Shown in pieces: positions 49,295 to 63,100 of a DNA stretch of 64,000 nucleotides. The stretch covers positions 3,999,001 through 4,063,000 of the forward strand of contig CM060467.1 in the NCBI GenBank assembly GCA_030544235.1, read 5' to 3'. The stretch's first letter is position 1, and every line of letters begins with the position of its first letter. This DNA is from Lepturacanthus savala. Taxonomy: Eukaryota > Chordata > Actinopteri > Scombriformes > Trichiuridae. A program made the translations under genes and the position numbers. The notes beneath the pieces are model-generated. The model did no database searches, was not told where the DNA came from, and worked only from the letters and a program-made list of their open reading frames with translations.

Positions 49295-51173
49295 ACACAG
49301 TAACATAAAACATCATCTTTATTGATTTTTGAGGAATTCACAATAAGTTCAGAGACGAAATGATTCACAAAAAAAACAGAAAAAAAATGATTTATTAATT
49401 AAACATGTTGGATTCATCATCTTCTTCTTCTTCATGGCCTTTTTATCTGTGTTCCAGTCATTTCTAGACATGTTACTAAAATAACAGTTTAATAGAATCT
49501 TTCGTTGCTGGCCTGTTGGTACCAAGGATTCCTTCAAGTGATTTTATGTATATTCTCTATTGTATAACAATTCTTTTCCATACATTTGTAATTCCATCAG
49601 CTAATATGTTGTGTATTGTGGTGATTTGACCTTTGACCTACTATACATATTCATTTTATAGTCTTAAATAAAATAGAATTAATCCAAAAATACAACACAT
49701 GACAACACTGACCTCTGCTGGTGACAATGATGAACTGAAGCCATCTTTGTGTATACACAAAGTCTTTTAATGTTTTCATGTTACCAAATTAAAAGTCTTT
49801 TAAAGCTTTATCTTGTTAACGAGGTACATTTATCATGTTACCAAATTAAAAGTCTTTTAAACCTTTATTGTGTTAACAAGTTAAATTTATCATGTTACCA
49901 AATTAAAAGTCTTTTAAACCTTTATCTTGTTAACAAGTTAAATTTATCATGTTACCAAATTAAAAGTCTTTTAAACCTTTATTGTGTTAACAAGTTAAAT
50001 TTATCATGTTACCAAATTAAAAGTCTTTTAAACCTTTATCTTGTTAACAAGGTAAATTTATCATGTTACCAAATTAAAAGTCTTTTAAACCTTTATCTTT
50101 TTAACAAGTTAATGGTGTTACCAAATTAAAAGTCTTTTAAACCTTTATTGTGTTAACAAGTTAACCATGTTACCAAATTAAAAGTCTTTTAAAGCTTTAT
50201 CCTGTTAACAAGGTAAATTTATCATGTTACCAAATTAAAAGTTTTTCAAACCTTTATTGTGTTAACAAGTTAATCATGTTACCAAATTAAATATGAATTA
50301 AATTAAATATATCTGTTTATATTAATACACTCTCTCCTGTCATATATACAGTAATATATATATATATATAGGGCTCTAATAAATCTAGAAGGTATTGATT
50401 GTAATTAAACTGATTTAATTTCAATAAAAATGTAAAAATGTGTGTTCTAACACGTTTGAGCTGCAGTGTAATTATCTAAAATGATGCTAAATGAATAAAA
50501 CCACCAATGAATTTGTAGTAATTAACATAATTGCATGTGGCATAATTGCAATCTCGGAATAACGGTACATTATAAGTGCATTTTATTAATTTTATTTTTA
50601 ATTCTCTGTCTTTACGTGTACATTGGAATCATTTTGTCAAATTCGGAAAAACAGATAAGAAAGCAAATAATGTCATAATCCACACTAATTGTGCCCAAAT
50701 ACATAGATTGAAAAAATAATCGTAAAAAGAAAACTATACTGATCCAAACAATATATTCTGACTGATTGTCAAACGTGTTTAATAAACATGGCAGGTTAAA
50801 AACCATCAAATTTATTAATTAAATGCACTTCATTGGAATTTGATAATAAAACATATTAAGTGGATTCTGATTGGGACAGCACCATAATTATTATCTGCAT
50901 TATTTTAATGACTCAGTCATCAAACTGACATTCATGCTCAGTCTTTAGTTCCATATAAAGCAAAACCTGATTATTATTATTACAGCACATGCTTAAAAAT
51001 CTCAAAAAATTCAAGTAAAAAGTGTAAGAATCGCTATTTCTAAAAAAAACAACAACATAATAATAATAATAATAAAACCCACTAGCTGCAATCATTTATG
51101 ACCTCCCTACCCTCCCGTTATAGAAAATATGCAGTTTTCAAAATAAAATAATCGTGGTTTCACCTGGAAGGCA
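49295..51173. other. Region between satellite and tcea3 stop (3' flank/UTR)
   Basis: This is AT-rich sequence containing the tcea3 3' UTR on the minus strand. Possible minus-strand AATAAA signals lie near 50805-50815 and 49317-49323. Apart from the 57-bp minisatellite and a short AT tract at 50348-50370, nothing is recognised. Confidence 0.5.
49778..50292. repeat. 57-bp minisatellite (CATGTTACCAAATTAAAAGT)
   Basis: Nine copies combine CATGTTACCAAATTAAAAGT with CTTTTAAACCTTTAT and GTTAACAAGTTAAATT. The 57-bp period is a multiple of three, which produces a periodic 126-codon frame with no other support. Confidence 0.95.
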
Positions 51174-54100
51174 TCAGCAGAACTGGAATTAGGAGGAGAA
51201 AAAAGGAAAAAGCATCAGATCAGGACGTGACTTCACATCATAGTGAGTCAAAGTGTGAGAGGATTTACCTTCCAGCGGTTCCCACACTCATTACACAGGA
51301 CAAATGTGGTCATTGGCTCATCAGCGCTGCGTGTCTGCACCTACAGAACAACACATTATTATATATAATCACTTAATTAAGGAGGATTTATGCAACGCTA
51401 GAAGATTCACCGTATTTTCCGGACTATAAGTCGCTTTATTATACACATTATTATATCATTTCACATGTAATTTTCACACTAAACCACCAGAGGGCGCTCC
51501 AGGCTTGTGTTGATAATTTCAACATTGGCGGTAACTTTTAAAAACAGCTGAGAAGAGTTGAACAAAAAAAAGAGTTCAAAGGTCAATTATTTGTCTATAA
51601 AATCCTATAAATCCCACTGAGGATCATTATAGAACATGAAAAATATATATTCTGTAAGATATTTATTATATAGCTCAAATCTAAATTAAATATCTAAATA
51701 GTCTCTACTACTGATATTATATTAAACTATTTACTATTGTATTGATGATGTGGATATTGATGATATATATTGATGCTGTAACAGTAACATTGATAAAAAA
51801 TACGTTGAACAAAAGCAGCACCGAAAAGAAAATCATATTCTGCAGATTACGAGCTGCAAGTGGTAAAATATGACGTTAGCAAAAAATGTAAATTTTAAAT
51901 GACACGTCTGTTCTTGGTGTTGGATTTTATCAAATAAATTTCCCCCAAAAAATGCGACTTATATGTTTTTTTCCTTCTTTATTGTGCATTTTATGGCTGG
52001 TGCGACTTATAGTCCAGACAATACGGTACTGTCCAGCTGCTGCTGAGTGTGTTCATACCTGGTTGTAGGTGCAGTTCCTCTTCTTGCAGCGGTCACACTG
52101 CAGCAGGTCGGTGGAGGTCCCGCCGGTCTTGGCCATCTGGTGGTCCCTGATGGCCTCCTGGGTCAGAACGTTCCTCAGCTGTTTCATCTCATCGCTGGCC
52201 ATTTCCTGCACAAAAGGCCGCCGACGTAAGAAAAAGCAGCAGCCGGGATGACGCGGAAGTAAGAGAGGAGGACTCGTACCTCGGCAGACATGGTGGCGAT
52301 GCGGCTCAGCTCCAGGTTCCCGGCCAGAACGTTTCTACGCAGCCCTGGATTCTTGGGGTCCTTTAAGTTGCTGATGCGGCTGCGAACTCTGTTCTTGTAT
52401 TTCATGTCTGTGGCTTTAGTTTCCTGGTAGATTAGTGCAACCACGAAGTCAAGGAAGAAAGAAAAGGGAATGTTTTCCATTTGTTTGACCCATTAATCCA
52501 GCGTCACTCGTCACCTATACAGTCTATGCTCGTTAACAACCTGCCGTTACCATGACAACGCACTCTTAACGATGGAGATATGCTACTGAAAATACAGATA
52601 AACGAGTGAAAAGGAAAGTGATTAAGTGCAATTTAGAATCAACTATAACTCTCATTGATGAATTAAATTAACCAGTTTTATCAGTTTTCCTGCTATAAAT
52701 GATAATAAATGTGGAATATCTCTACAACCATAAAGGTAGTTATTAAATATAGTTAGAATATTGAAAAAAATTATCTAAAATTGTGTTTTACTACAGATAA
52801 AAAGACCAAACTGACCCAAATCAGGAAAAAACTAAACTAAAGCTAACTAAAGTTAAACTTTCTACAATGCAAAGATCAATGATTAATGAGATAAGGGATA
52901 TAATATATCATTTGTAGTGTAAGCAGCTTTTAACAACAATGGTCTATTTATCAGTTTTCTTGCTACAAGTTAAAATAAATATTGAATATCTGAATATTCC
53001 CCCCAAAAAACTCTAAAATTGTGTTTTACTACAGATAAAAAAGACCAAACTGACCAAATCAGGGGGGAAATGAAATAAGTTAAATTATCTGCAATGCAAA
53101 GTTGTCCCTATCAAAGAATAGTGATAAAAAAGACTTTATTTAAAACTTAAAACAAGACCAAACTGACTCAAATCAGGGGGAAAAAAATAAAAATCATAAT
53201 ATCAAATATAAATAATAATAAATTCTAATATTGTCTCAGTCTTTCACCATTTAAGCCACAAGCTTATTTATCAATTTTCCTGCTATAAATGATAATAAAT
53301 GTTGAATATCTCTACAAACACAAAGGTTATTGTAGTTAAACCTGGAAAAAATAATCTAAAATTGTGTTTTACTACAGATACAAAAACAACTTTATTTAAA
53401 ACAAGAACAAACCCAAATCAGGGAATAAAATCGGTAATGCAAAGTTCAATGATTAATAAGATAAATCTACATTTTTTATTCATGTTGCTGTTATAGTTAG
53501 AATAATTAGCAGATATAGTTAGAATATTGTAAAAATAGAATATCTAACATTTGGTTTTAATACAGATAAGAAAACTTTATTTAAAACTTAAAGCAAGACC
53601 AAACTGAAGTTAGGAAAAAAGTTCAAATTAGTTAAATTATCTGCAAAGTTCAATGATTAATAAGAGTTCAAAGGTCAATTATTTGTCCATAAAATGATAT
53701 AAATCCCACTGAGGATCATTATAGAACATGAAGAATATATTCTGTAAGATGTTTATTATAAAGGAGACAATTAAATAATCACACAAATTAAATATCTAAA
53801 TAGTCTCTACTACTGATATTATATTAAACTATTGTCTTATTGTATTGATGATGTGAATATTGATGATATATATTGATGCTGTAACAGTAACATTGATAAA
53901 AATACTGTATTTATTGTTGGATCTGAGGTTTTCTACTGTGATTTATGAATAAAACTACATTCTGCTGCTGTATCGGGTTAATAAAGGATATGATCTTCGA
54001 TCTCTGCTGCCATGCTCTCTGGGTTAGTTCCAAAATCTTTGTAGTCATCTGTGGAAACAACAAAAATAAAAAGGAATTACTTGTTACCGGCTGCTGTTTG

Positions 54101-57100
54101 GTGTAATTCCAGTGCTGCAGGTTTAGACTCACTGTCTGTACGGAGGGCAGCAGCCAGCATGTCGATGCATTTGTCTCTGATGGAGTCTCCAGTCGCCAGG
54201 TGAGGAGGCAGCGGACCCCCCGAGGAGCTGAAACCAGGCGACATGGGGCTGGTCGGGGTGGTCGGGGTTTTAGGGACTTCACTTTTACCCTTTCTGTAGA
54301 AAACAACACAATTTATTTCCTGAAATCATCGTTCCACCTGTTCTTTGTTCAATTTTCTGTGCACTTTTTGCTCCAAATTGATAAAATAAAACAGAAAAAT
54401 GACGATCATATAGTTAAAACACCATGAAAAAGCTGATTTATTTCAGTGATTCCATTTAAAACAGATAGATTTCACACAGAATGACATATTTAAAGTGTTT
54501 ATTTCTTTTAATCCTCCTGTTATGTGACCAGCTGCATGTTTAATTATCCAAAAAAAACCAAAAAACCTAGAAATCATTGTTAACATTTCATTATTAACCC
54601 CATTAATAACCATTCTATCAATATATGGGTTCAATACCTCTAAATTTAAGTTTAATTAAGATAAATCACTTGTTTTTCATGAAAATATTCAAACCTTTTC
54701 TTAATGTTTCATCACTTAATTACTTTTGAAATGCAAACATATAAAATGCAAATAGTTTTACATAACATTAAAACTTAATATTTACATTTATTTTAATATA
54801 AATGCACTGATTGTGAAGCTTTTTAATATTATATGTTGATAAAGGAAAGGAAACTTTATTTGTATAGAACATTTCACACAAGTGTTTTATATTAAACATT
54901 AAAAAGCATCAAGATACAATTTAAACAGCTGTTTAAAAGGGGAAACAATAAAATAAAAATTAAATACAATTAAATATGAATACTACTTAAATACTACTGT
55001 TTCCTATATCAAACTTTAAACAGGAGGGTTAATACAGATTATAACTAATGAAAACTACAGATTAATGAGTATCTACATAAATAATAAAGAAATAAACATT
55101 TAAAATATAAGAGTTAATGTGTAATATCTGAATATTATATACAAGTTTCACATTTTGAATGAAATTTCTGATATAAATAAACTTTTTCATGATATTCTAA
55201 TTATTTAGTGATTAAAAACAAGTGGTATAATATAAAAATGAGTGTTTTTATTCATGATACTTTATATATTGCTGATATAATATTTTAATATTCTTTTCTA
55301 TTCATAGTCTTCATCAGTTTAAGTTGAAGAAATAGATCATTTTTAATGTTTTTTTATGTATTTAAGCAGCTAAATGTTCCATTAAAGCCAGATACACATC
55401 TTTTTTTGTGGAAAACAATATAGAAATTTGCATATAGTAGAAATATTGTTGTATTTTAATGCATCAAAAACCATAGCACAGCTAATTTTAATATAATTTG
55501 TGCCCATATTCACTATTTGGTCTCCAACTAGTGAACAGTGAACTTATCAGTGTTTTTTCTGCTCCTGGAGGTAAAGCTGATAAGGACGTTGATGAAGCCA
55601 AAACACGGGACTGAAATAGAATAAATATGCTCTGTTGAGACGGCTGAGTCGGCAGCTGGGTAATAATTTACCATCTTTATATTGATTATTGCAGCTGAAG
55701 TGCAGGAATGTTGCTTTTAACTGGACCTTATTGTGGAAAAATGATGAAACTTATCATTTGATCCTGTATGTTTGGCTGAGTTTAAGAAGTTCTAAGTATT
55801 TTTATATGAAGCCAGTCAGTGATTTACTTTCCTCATCTTACAAACACCAACTTCAGCAGCTTCTGACGTGACTTGAGATGGAAAAAGCCATGACGTCATG
55901 TACCAGACTAACAGGTCTGGAGCGGTTCTAATTACATGTATTTACAGCGTTTTACAACAGTTTTCTACTTGTAAAATGATATTTTACAGAGACAAACACC
56001 ACTGGTGTGATTCACGGCACAAAATCAACTGGATCAAGAGATAAGTTGAATTACTCAGGCTGTGAAACTGTTTGAAATTATACTTAATTCACTTGTTTGG
56101 GGGTACGCGTCCCCCTGGTGGTACGTGGAGGTACTGCAGGGACACATGTCTATACACTGAAAGTTAGATTCAGTATTTAATTTTATTATCCTCAAAAAAA
56201 AAAAAAAAACACCCCCTCCTCCCCCGACTAAGTTAGTTTGACCCATTAATCCAGCGTCGCTCGTCACCTACACAGTCTATGCTCGTTAACAGCCTGCCGT
56301 TACCATGACAACGCAGTCTAACGATGGAGATGTGGCTAAAGCGCGGCAGCGGCGCTGCTGAAAATACAGATAAACAAGTGAAAAACAAAGTGATTAAGTG
56401 CAATTTTCACTTTTTGATCCTAAAGTTGATTGTTTTTTTGTATGAAATAATCTTTATTTATAAAGTGTATTTATTAAGTGTATTTATAATTAAGATATAC
56501 ATTTATTTGTGTATTTTTTTATTTGCTACCATAACAGGGACCTAATATAACTTTAGCATTTTGCATATTTGCATACACTGTGTTTTTTTTTCCTACATGC
56601 AATGTTTGCAATATGAATTTATTATCTTTGTATTTAGTTTTAATAAATCAGACACTGATTTTAGCGTTTGTCAGGGGGGTACTTGACTAAAGAAATATTT
56701 CAAAGGGGGTACATCACTGAAAAAAGTTTGAGAACCACTGGATTAATCGATAGCTGTCAACTATTACATTAATCCCCAGTTATTTTAACAATAGATTCAT
56801 CAATTTGAGTCATTTTTAAGAAGAAATTTCCAAATTACAGCTTCTCAAATAAAAAAAAGACATTTTAGGTTGAATCTTCAGCTTTGGGAAACATTTTATG
56901 AACTAATCGATTAATCGTTTTCAATATACGATAGATTCATAGATTATTAAAACAGCCGTTGGTTGCAGTTGCCCTAGTTTTTATAGTAAAATACCTCTCG
57001 TTGCTGTCAGTCGAGGGTTTCCTCTGTGGAGGAGCAGGCTGAGAGGTTTTGGAGCCGTGAGACTCTCTCCTATAACAAAAAGTCAACGTTATTATCTGAG

Positions 57101-60100
57101 GTTTGACATTAAAAGTACATTATGAAGTTAGTTTGGTGACATCAACTGATTGAATAGACCGAGCATGCTGGCACTAGAGTAATAATCACTAATTTATTTA
57201 TTTAGATAGAATTACTGATGAATATAATGTGTGGACCTTCAAAATAAAACTTTACCTTTCACCTGTGAGCTTCTTTGCTGGAGGTGAGCTGCTTTTCTTC
57301 GAATCAGCGGATTCCCGCCTACACATGAGTAAAAACATTTTCACACAGTGAATCTTTTAGTGATTGACTTCCAATAATCAAGGAGATATAAAGAAGTGCA
57401 GACCAGTCAGTTGAATGACGTTTCACAGGTTGACCAGGCTTCGAGTCACAGGAGTCTTTCCTACAATAACGGAAAAAAAACGGTTATGACAAGAGACAGT
57501 AAAAAAAAATAGTAGATAAACAATAGTGGAAAAAATAATCAAGATTCAGGAGGGATTAAAATCCATGGAATACTGGCTGAGATATTTCACTGAAACCCCT
57601 GCAGGTGCAACACAAGTCACCATAGTCAGCAGGATTCATCCATGAATATGATAGAAAAACCATCAGTCGTTGAGATATTTCAGTCTGAACCACGGTGATT
57701 GATGAACAGACGATGTGACGGGTGCAATCGTTCATTTCTCTGCTCCTTCACACCTGTGTTTTTCTTTTTTTCCGTCCACGCTTGGCTTTTTGGGAAGCGG
57801 CGGCTTAGAGTCAGACGAGTCTTTCCTGACGAAAGGAAACAATTTGTGTGATTCGGACACAGATCCGGCAGTGTAGAACGAAAGTAAAAAACAAGTCACG
57901 CTTCCTCAAACCGACAGAGATCCGTTTCAAAGAAGTGAAAACACACAACCACAGCTTAAACACGCTTTTTCACACACTCGCGACTCTCCAACCTTTCTTT
58001 CTTGGCTTCCATCGGGTGTTTTTTAGACACTTTGCTATCCGATGAGTCTTTCCTGCAAGAAAAAAAACACTCAGCTCATTGCAACTTATGCCAAAAGTGT
58101 TCAAATTAACTGAAACTCAAGCACTACACATTAAAGAACTGCACAACTATATATAAAGGTCATTAAACCCACACCAAAAACACTGATTTTTGTCTCTCTG
58201 ACATGCATCGCCAAGGTTTCAAGGACGAACAAAAGACTAAATAAGTCCCCAGATGCCGGACCTGTCCTTCTTCACGTGATCCGACGTCTTCTTCTGTGAA
58301 GGAGGTTTAGAGTCTGACGACTCCTTCCTGCGGTGGCAAACAACACAAGGGTTCAGAGCAGAGAAGGAGAATCGCCAAAAAAATAATCCAAAAGCATCGC
58401 CATGCAGTTTGTAAAGCCCCCCTGATCCAGACCTCTCCTTTTTCCCATCAAGTGATGTCCGCTTTGGACCAGGAGGAGGGTGGAGGTGAAGAGGGAGCGG
58501 AGGAAGAGGAGCGTTGGGGTCGGGAGGCTCTTTTCTAAATGCGAAACACCTTTTTTTAAAAATGGAATCCCACAAGATGAACATTATCAGCAAACGCTGC
58601 ATGCATCATGCAGACCCTGACCTCAGTGGGGGAGGATGAAGGTGAAGGGGAAGAGGTGCGATCGGAGCATTTGGGTCCGGTGGGAATTTCCTGATGTGAA
58701 AAAAATCACACGACATTCGATTGAGTCCTAAACTCACTGGGCTCGTCACTCGCAACCATTAAATAAACATGCTTGACCTCTCTTTCTTGGCTTCCAGCGA
58801 AGGTCGCCTCGCCAGCGGGGAGCCGGGCCGGGGGCCGTGAGTGCGAGGATGTCCAGAGGAAAGGTCTTTACTGTCCTTCCTGAACAAATGTGTCACAACG
58901 GGACAGATGAGAGTGCTGCTGCCGTGTCAGGAACAACCAGAACGATGCAAAAACTATCTTGTTTTTGGTGCAATTAGTTCAATAATGAGTAGAATGAGTA
59001 GAATATATAAAGACTACGGTCTTTCCCAGTCTATCCCAGTTTGAATCCTGCATCAGACGACCCTTTCCTGCATGTTATTCCCCCTCTGCAGACCTGTTAC
59101 TCCTACACAACATTGTTATCCGACATTTACATATTGAATGCATCCATGGGTCTGTGGTTGCAGGTGGCAGATATCACCACCAGGTGGCCCCCAAACAACG
59201 GCGCCCATTTACCGCAATTTTACCAAACAACAGAAAGCTCAAAGTGATCCAGGAACCAGGTTTTCTTCCGGATCTTTACCAAAATGTAAACATTTGTTCA
59301 TGGTACCATCCCCAACATTCGCTGAAAAACTGACGAAAATCTGACCAAAACTTTTTTAGTTATCTTGCTAAAAATCAGACAAACGCTGGTGAAAATGCAT
59401 CTTATTCCACTGTGGTTATATCAGCACTATTGGAGCACAGTGTTTGATTCATTTCCTCACTTCTTTCCTTTGTTGAGACCACTTTAGGACTAGAGGACCC
59501 TTATTTCAATTTATGGGGTTAATTTGGTCTTGTTTTGAGAAAACAAATCTAATATTTTCCTTAAAAAAGATAAAACAATAAAATAAAATACTTGAAATAA
59601 GATAAATTATCTGGAATAAGATTATTCTACTCAATATTGGACTAACTGTACCAAAAACAAGGTATTTTCACCTGTTAAGATTTAGGTTTTTTGCAGTGAA
59701 GATGCATCATGCTGTTCAAGCAAAATACAAAATCCTCTTAATAGCGACACATCTGGGGGACTGGTCACAGCATGCACCATGCACAACCAGAAAAAAAAAA
59801 CACTGCAGGAACAAATGTCAGGGCATGTGAGTAAACTCTGAGGTCGTTAGGTCATGCAGTGTCAGCGGAAACACTTCATGCTCGGGTGGAGCGTCCCGAC
59901 CTGTCCTTTTCCTTTTTCACGTCCACAGAGGGGCGTCTGACGGGCAGCGGGGGCCGGGCGGGTCGAGGAGGTGACGGGAAGCGGGTGGGATAGAGGATGT
60001 TTCCGTCCAGGACTCCCCTCCTGAAACGAACAATCAACACCTCAACCTCTGCTGGGGGGGGTCTTATCGAACGGTCTCATCGGTTCTAGGGTCGCGACCT

Positions 60101-63100
60101 CTCTCACCTTTCGAATACGGGCCTGTGGGAGTCGGCTGCAGGTGGTCTCGGTGCGTTTATGGGCCTCTCGGGTCTACCCTCGTCCCTGTGTTTATCCTTC
60201 TTCGTGTTGTCTGCAGAGCTGTGCTTCCTGGCCTCCTCGAGGTACTTCTCGATCCTTAGCTCCTCCACCTGTTTCGTCTTTTTGGCTTCCTCCAGTGATC
60301 TCTCTTTCCTTTGTTCTGGCTTGTGTCTCTCGCTCTGAAGGTCATGCTTCTGTTTCTTGTTAAGCGTTTCCACCGGAGGATCCTCCGCGCCTCTCGGTTT
60401 TCTGGCTTCTTCCGAGTCCTTCTCCTTCCTGATATCGGGCCAGAGTTTCTCATTTCCCTCCAGGTGCTTTTCATCCCCGGGATCGTCTGCGTGTCTCTTT
60501 TTGTTTTTCTGCTCGTCGTCGTGTTTTTCTTTTCGGTTTCTGTCGAGGTGCTTTTTGTCAGAATCTGAATCGAGTTTCGGTTTGACGCTCGGCCTCCTGT
60601 GGCTAACGGAAACAAAAGGAAGCTTCATTTTGGCCTCTGCTCAAGAGACAGAAAATATTTATTATGCTGCGATTGATCAGTTCAAATGACACCACGTTAA
60701 ATCTGTATCCGCATGTTTAAAGGTGACTTTGATTCGCTAAATCCCAGCCTTCAGAACCCAAAATGGATTTGACAACATGTGCAAAGACTTTTCTTGCACT
60801 AAAACACACAACAGAAATACTGAAAAACCATTTGTGTTAACGGCTTCAGTCTATTGATTTAGATTCTTTTGGTGCTGAATAAAATCCATGCACCCTCTCA
60901 TTGACTTTCTGTTTTGTATTTCATCAAAACACTGAAATTTGCTCCAAGTCCATTATGATCTCAACATTTCGAGAGACAGAAAACATTTATGTTTCTCTCT
61001 TCATCGCTTTACATACTTTGCAAGTATCTGCATGTTTAAAGGGGACTTTGATTGGCTAAATCCCAGCCTTCAGAACCAGAAATGTGCAAAGAATTAAAGG
61101 TAAAATTCAGATGTTTTTACTTTGATCCCAGTAAAACACGGGAAAAACAACAGAAATACTGCAGGACCATTAGTGTTAACAGCTTCAGGCTATTGTTAAC
61201 AGCTGATTTAGATTCTTTTTCGTGCAGACTAAAATCCCTGCACCCTAATTGACTTTCTGTTTTTTTATTTCTGAATTCAAAACACCATGAAATTTGCCCC
61301 GAGTCCATTATGATCACAACTTTTTGAGATACAACATTTCTGTCATAAAGCAGAAATCACATCCTCCACAACGCCAAGAATGACACAGTTCCACCTCGCC
61401 CCGGTTCTGTCATAGATCCGGTCTTACATTCGAGTCACAGGGTCGAGAACATGTTTCTCTGAAAGCCAAAAGAAGATAAAACAACGAGGTGACTCTTAAC
61501 CAAACAAAGATGCGTGAGTGACTTGAGAAACGGATTCAAAATATTCTGCGTGGTGCAGCTCGTTGGACGGAATGTCTCCTTTCATCCAGATGGTTAGAAG
61601 CATCTTTGAGGATTCTGGCAAAACCTTCAAAACACAGCGGAGGATTCTGTTCCCCCGCCCTTCAGCGTTTTTCAAACATCTCCGGCTAATTAAATTTCAG
61701 AGAAACAGGTTTCACAAATACATGAGATGGATTCTGCCACAGTAATTCCAAAAAAAAGATAATTTCTTTTGTTTTTTAATCCCCCAGCGAGAATAAACAA
61801 ACACGTATTTTACATAAATATAATTTCTAGCTCTCTGTTGGATGAACTGATGAAACTCTTCACGCTTTCATTTTATAAATTGAGTGTTTTTTTATTTTAA
61901 AAGCTTCTGTTGCATCTGTGAGCTCTTTCACAAATTGAGCATCAAGGATATAGTCTGATATATAAATATGTGGCGTTTAAACACTTAAGCCTCAGGCCTA
62001 TTTTTCCTGCTACTGATAATAAATATGGAATATCTTTACAACCACAAAGGTTATGAACTTAAACCTTGTATCAAAAGAAATGTGAGTTAACTACAGAAGT
62101 GTGACAAAGCAAATAGATTTAGAATATTGAAAAAAATCAGATAATTACAGATAATACTACAGATACTTTTACTCCAGATAAAATACTTAATTTAAAACTT
62201 TAAAAAAGACCAAACTTGCAAAAGGTTAAATTATCTGCAATGCAAACATTAATGATTAATAAGATACAAGTTCAAAGATCAATTATTGTCCATAAAATCA
62301 TAGAAATCATATTGAGGATCATTCTAGAACATGAAGAATTTATTCTGTAAGATGTTTAAAAGGGAGATTCAATTACATTAAAGGCCTCAAATCTAAAATA
62401 AATAGTAATAATTACTGATATTATATTAAACTATTTTCTTATTGTATTGATGATGTGGATATTGATGATATATATTGATGCTGTAACAGTAACATTGTGT
62501 TTTAGCTGAGGTTTTCTACTGTGATTTATGAATAAAACTCTAAAATTAACAGGTTAAACACCACGTCAGGTCTGGAGCATGAGTGAAAAACCACATTTGA
62601 CCCAGTTTCCCCTAAAGCAAACAGACCAGACTCAGCACTGTGGGTCTGAGAGCTGCAGGTGTTCTGATACTGAGCAGATCTCTGCTGCCTGAGGCTCTGG
62701 CTACGTTACCTGTGTGAAGAACTCACCTGCTCTGTGTCTCAGAAGGGGAGCTGCTCGGAGACACTGCTGTTTTACTGGAGTCCAAACCGTTCTTTATTTC
62801 AACTGCTTTCTCAGTGTTTGAATGGCCAGAATCTGCATGAAGGGATGGGGGATCACATCAGTAAATCATGTGAATCATTCATCTATTTCTTACACAAACG
62901 ACTATTTAACTGTTTAATACCCAGAAGTCTTTTCCAGTCTTTAATGAGGACTTTCGCCAAAGCGATGACTTCCTCGTCCGTGCAGTGTTTCCTGATACCG
63001 TTCACCGACATGCCGATCCTCGTTTCCTGAAACAGATACACCACCGGTCAAAAGATTTAGAACACCTTGATTGTTCAGTTTTTCTATAAATTGTCCTAGT

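Larger units (their letters stand above)
52435..53991 (-). other. tcea3: U12-type AT-AC intron of tcea3
   Basis: The intron starts ATATCCTTT (53991 downward), the U12 5' splice consensus. It contains TTCCTTGAC (52456-52448), a U12 branch-site match, 14 nt before its 3' end, and it ends in AC at 52436-52435. Splicing there joins GAT-C to TA-ATC, giving EIEDLIYQE, which aligns without gap to TFIIS. No GT-AG alternative restores the frame. Confidence 0.9.

Noticed and set aside
49749..50129. A 126-codon periodic protein (SCYQIKSLLNLYLVNK)
   Set aside because: It is a product of the 57-bp minisatellite. There is no start context, splice site or family match.
58237..58602. Single 121-codon minus-strand gene
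   Set aside because: It is a read-through of two real tcea3 exons (58262-58327 and 58433-58534) and the intron between them.
61431..61461. Possible extra 31-nt tcea3 exon (CTTTCAG to AAT|GTAAGACC, minus strand)
   Set aside because: It has good splice signals, but its length breaks the phase-2 chain between the exons at 62727 and 60602, so inclusion would shift the frame.
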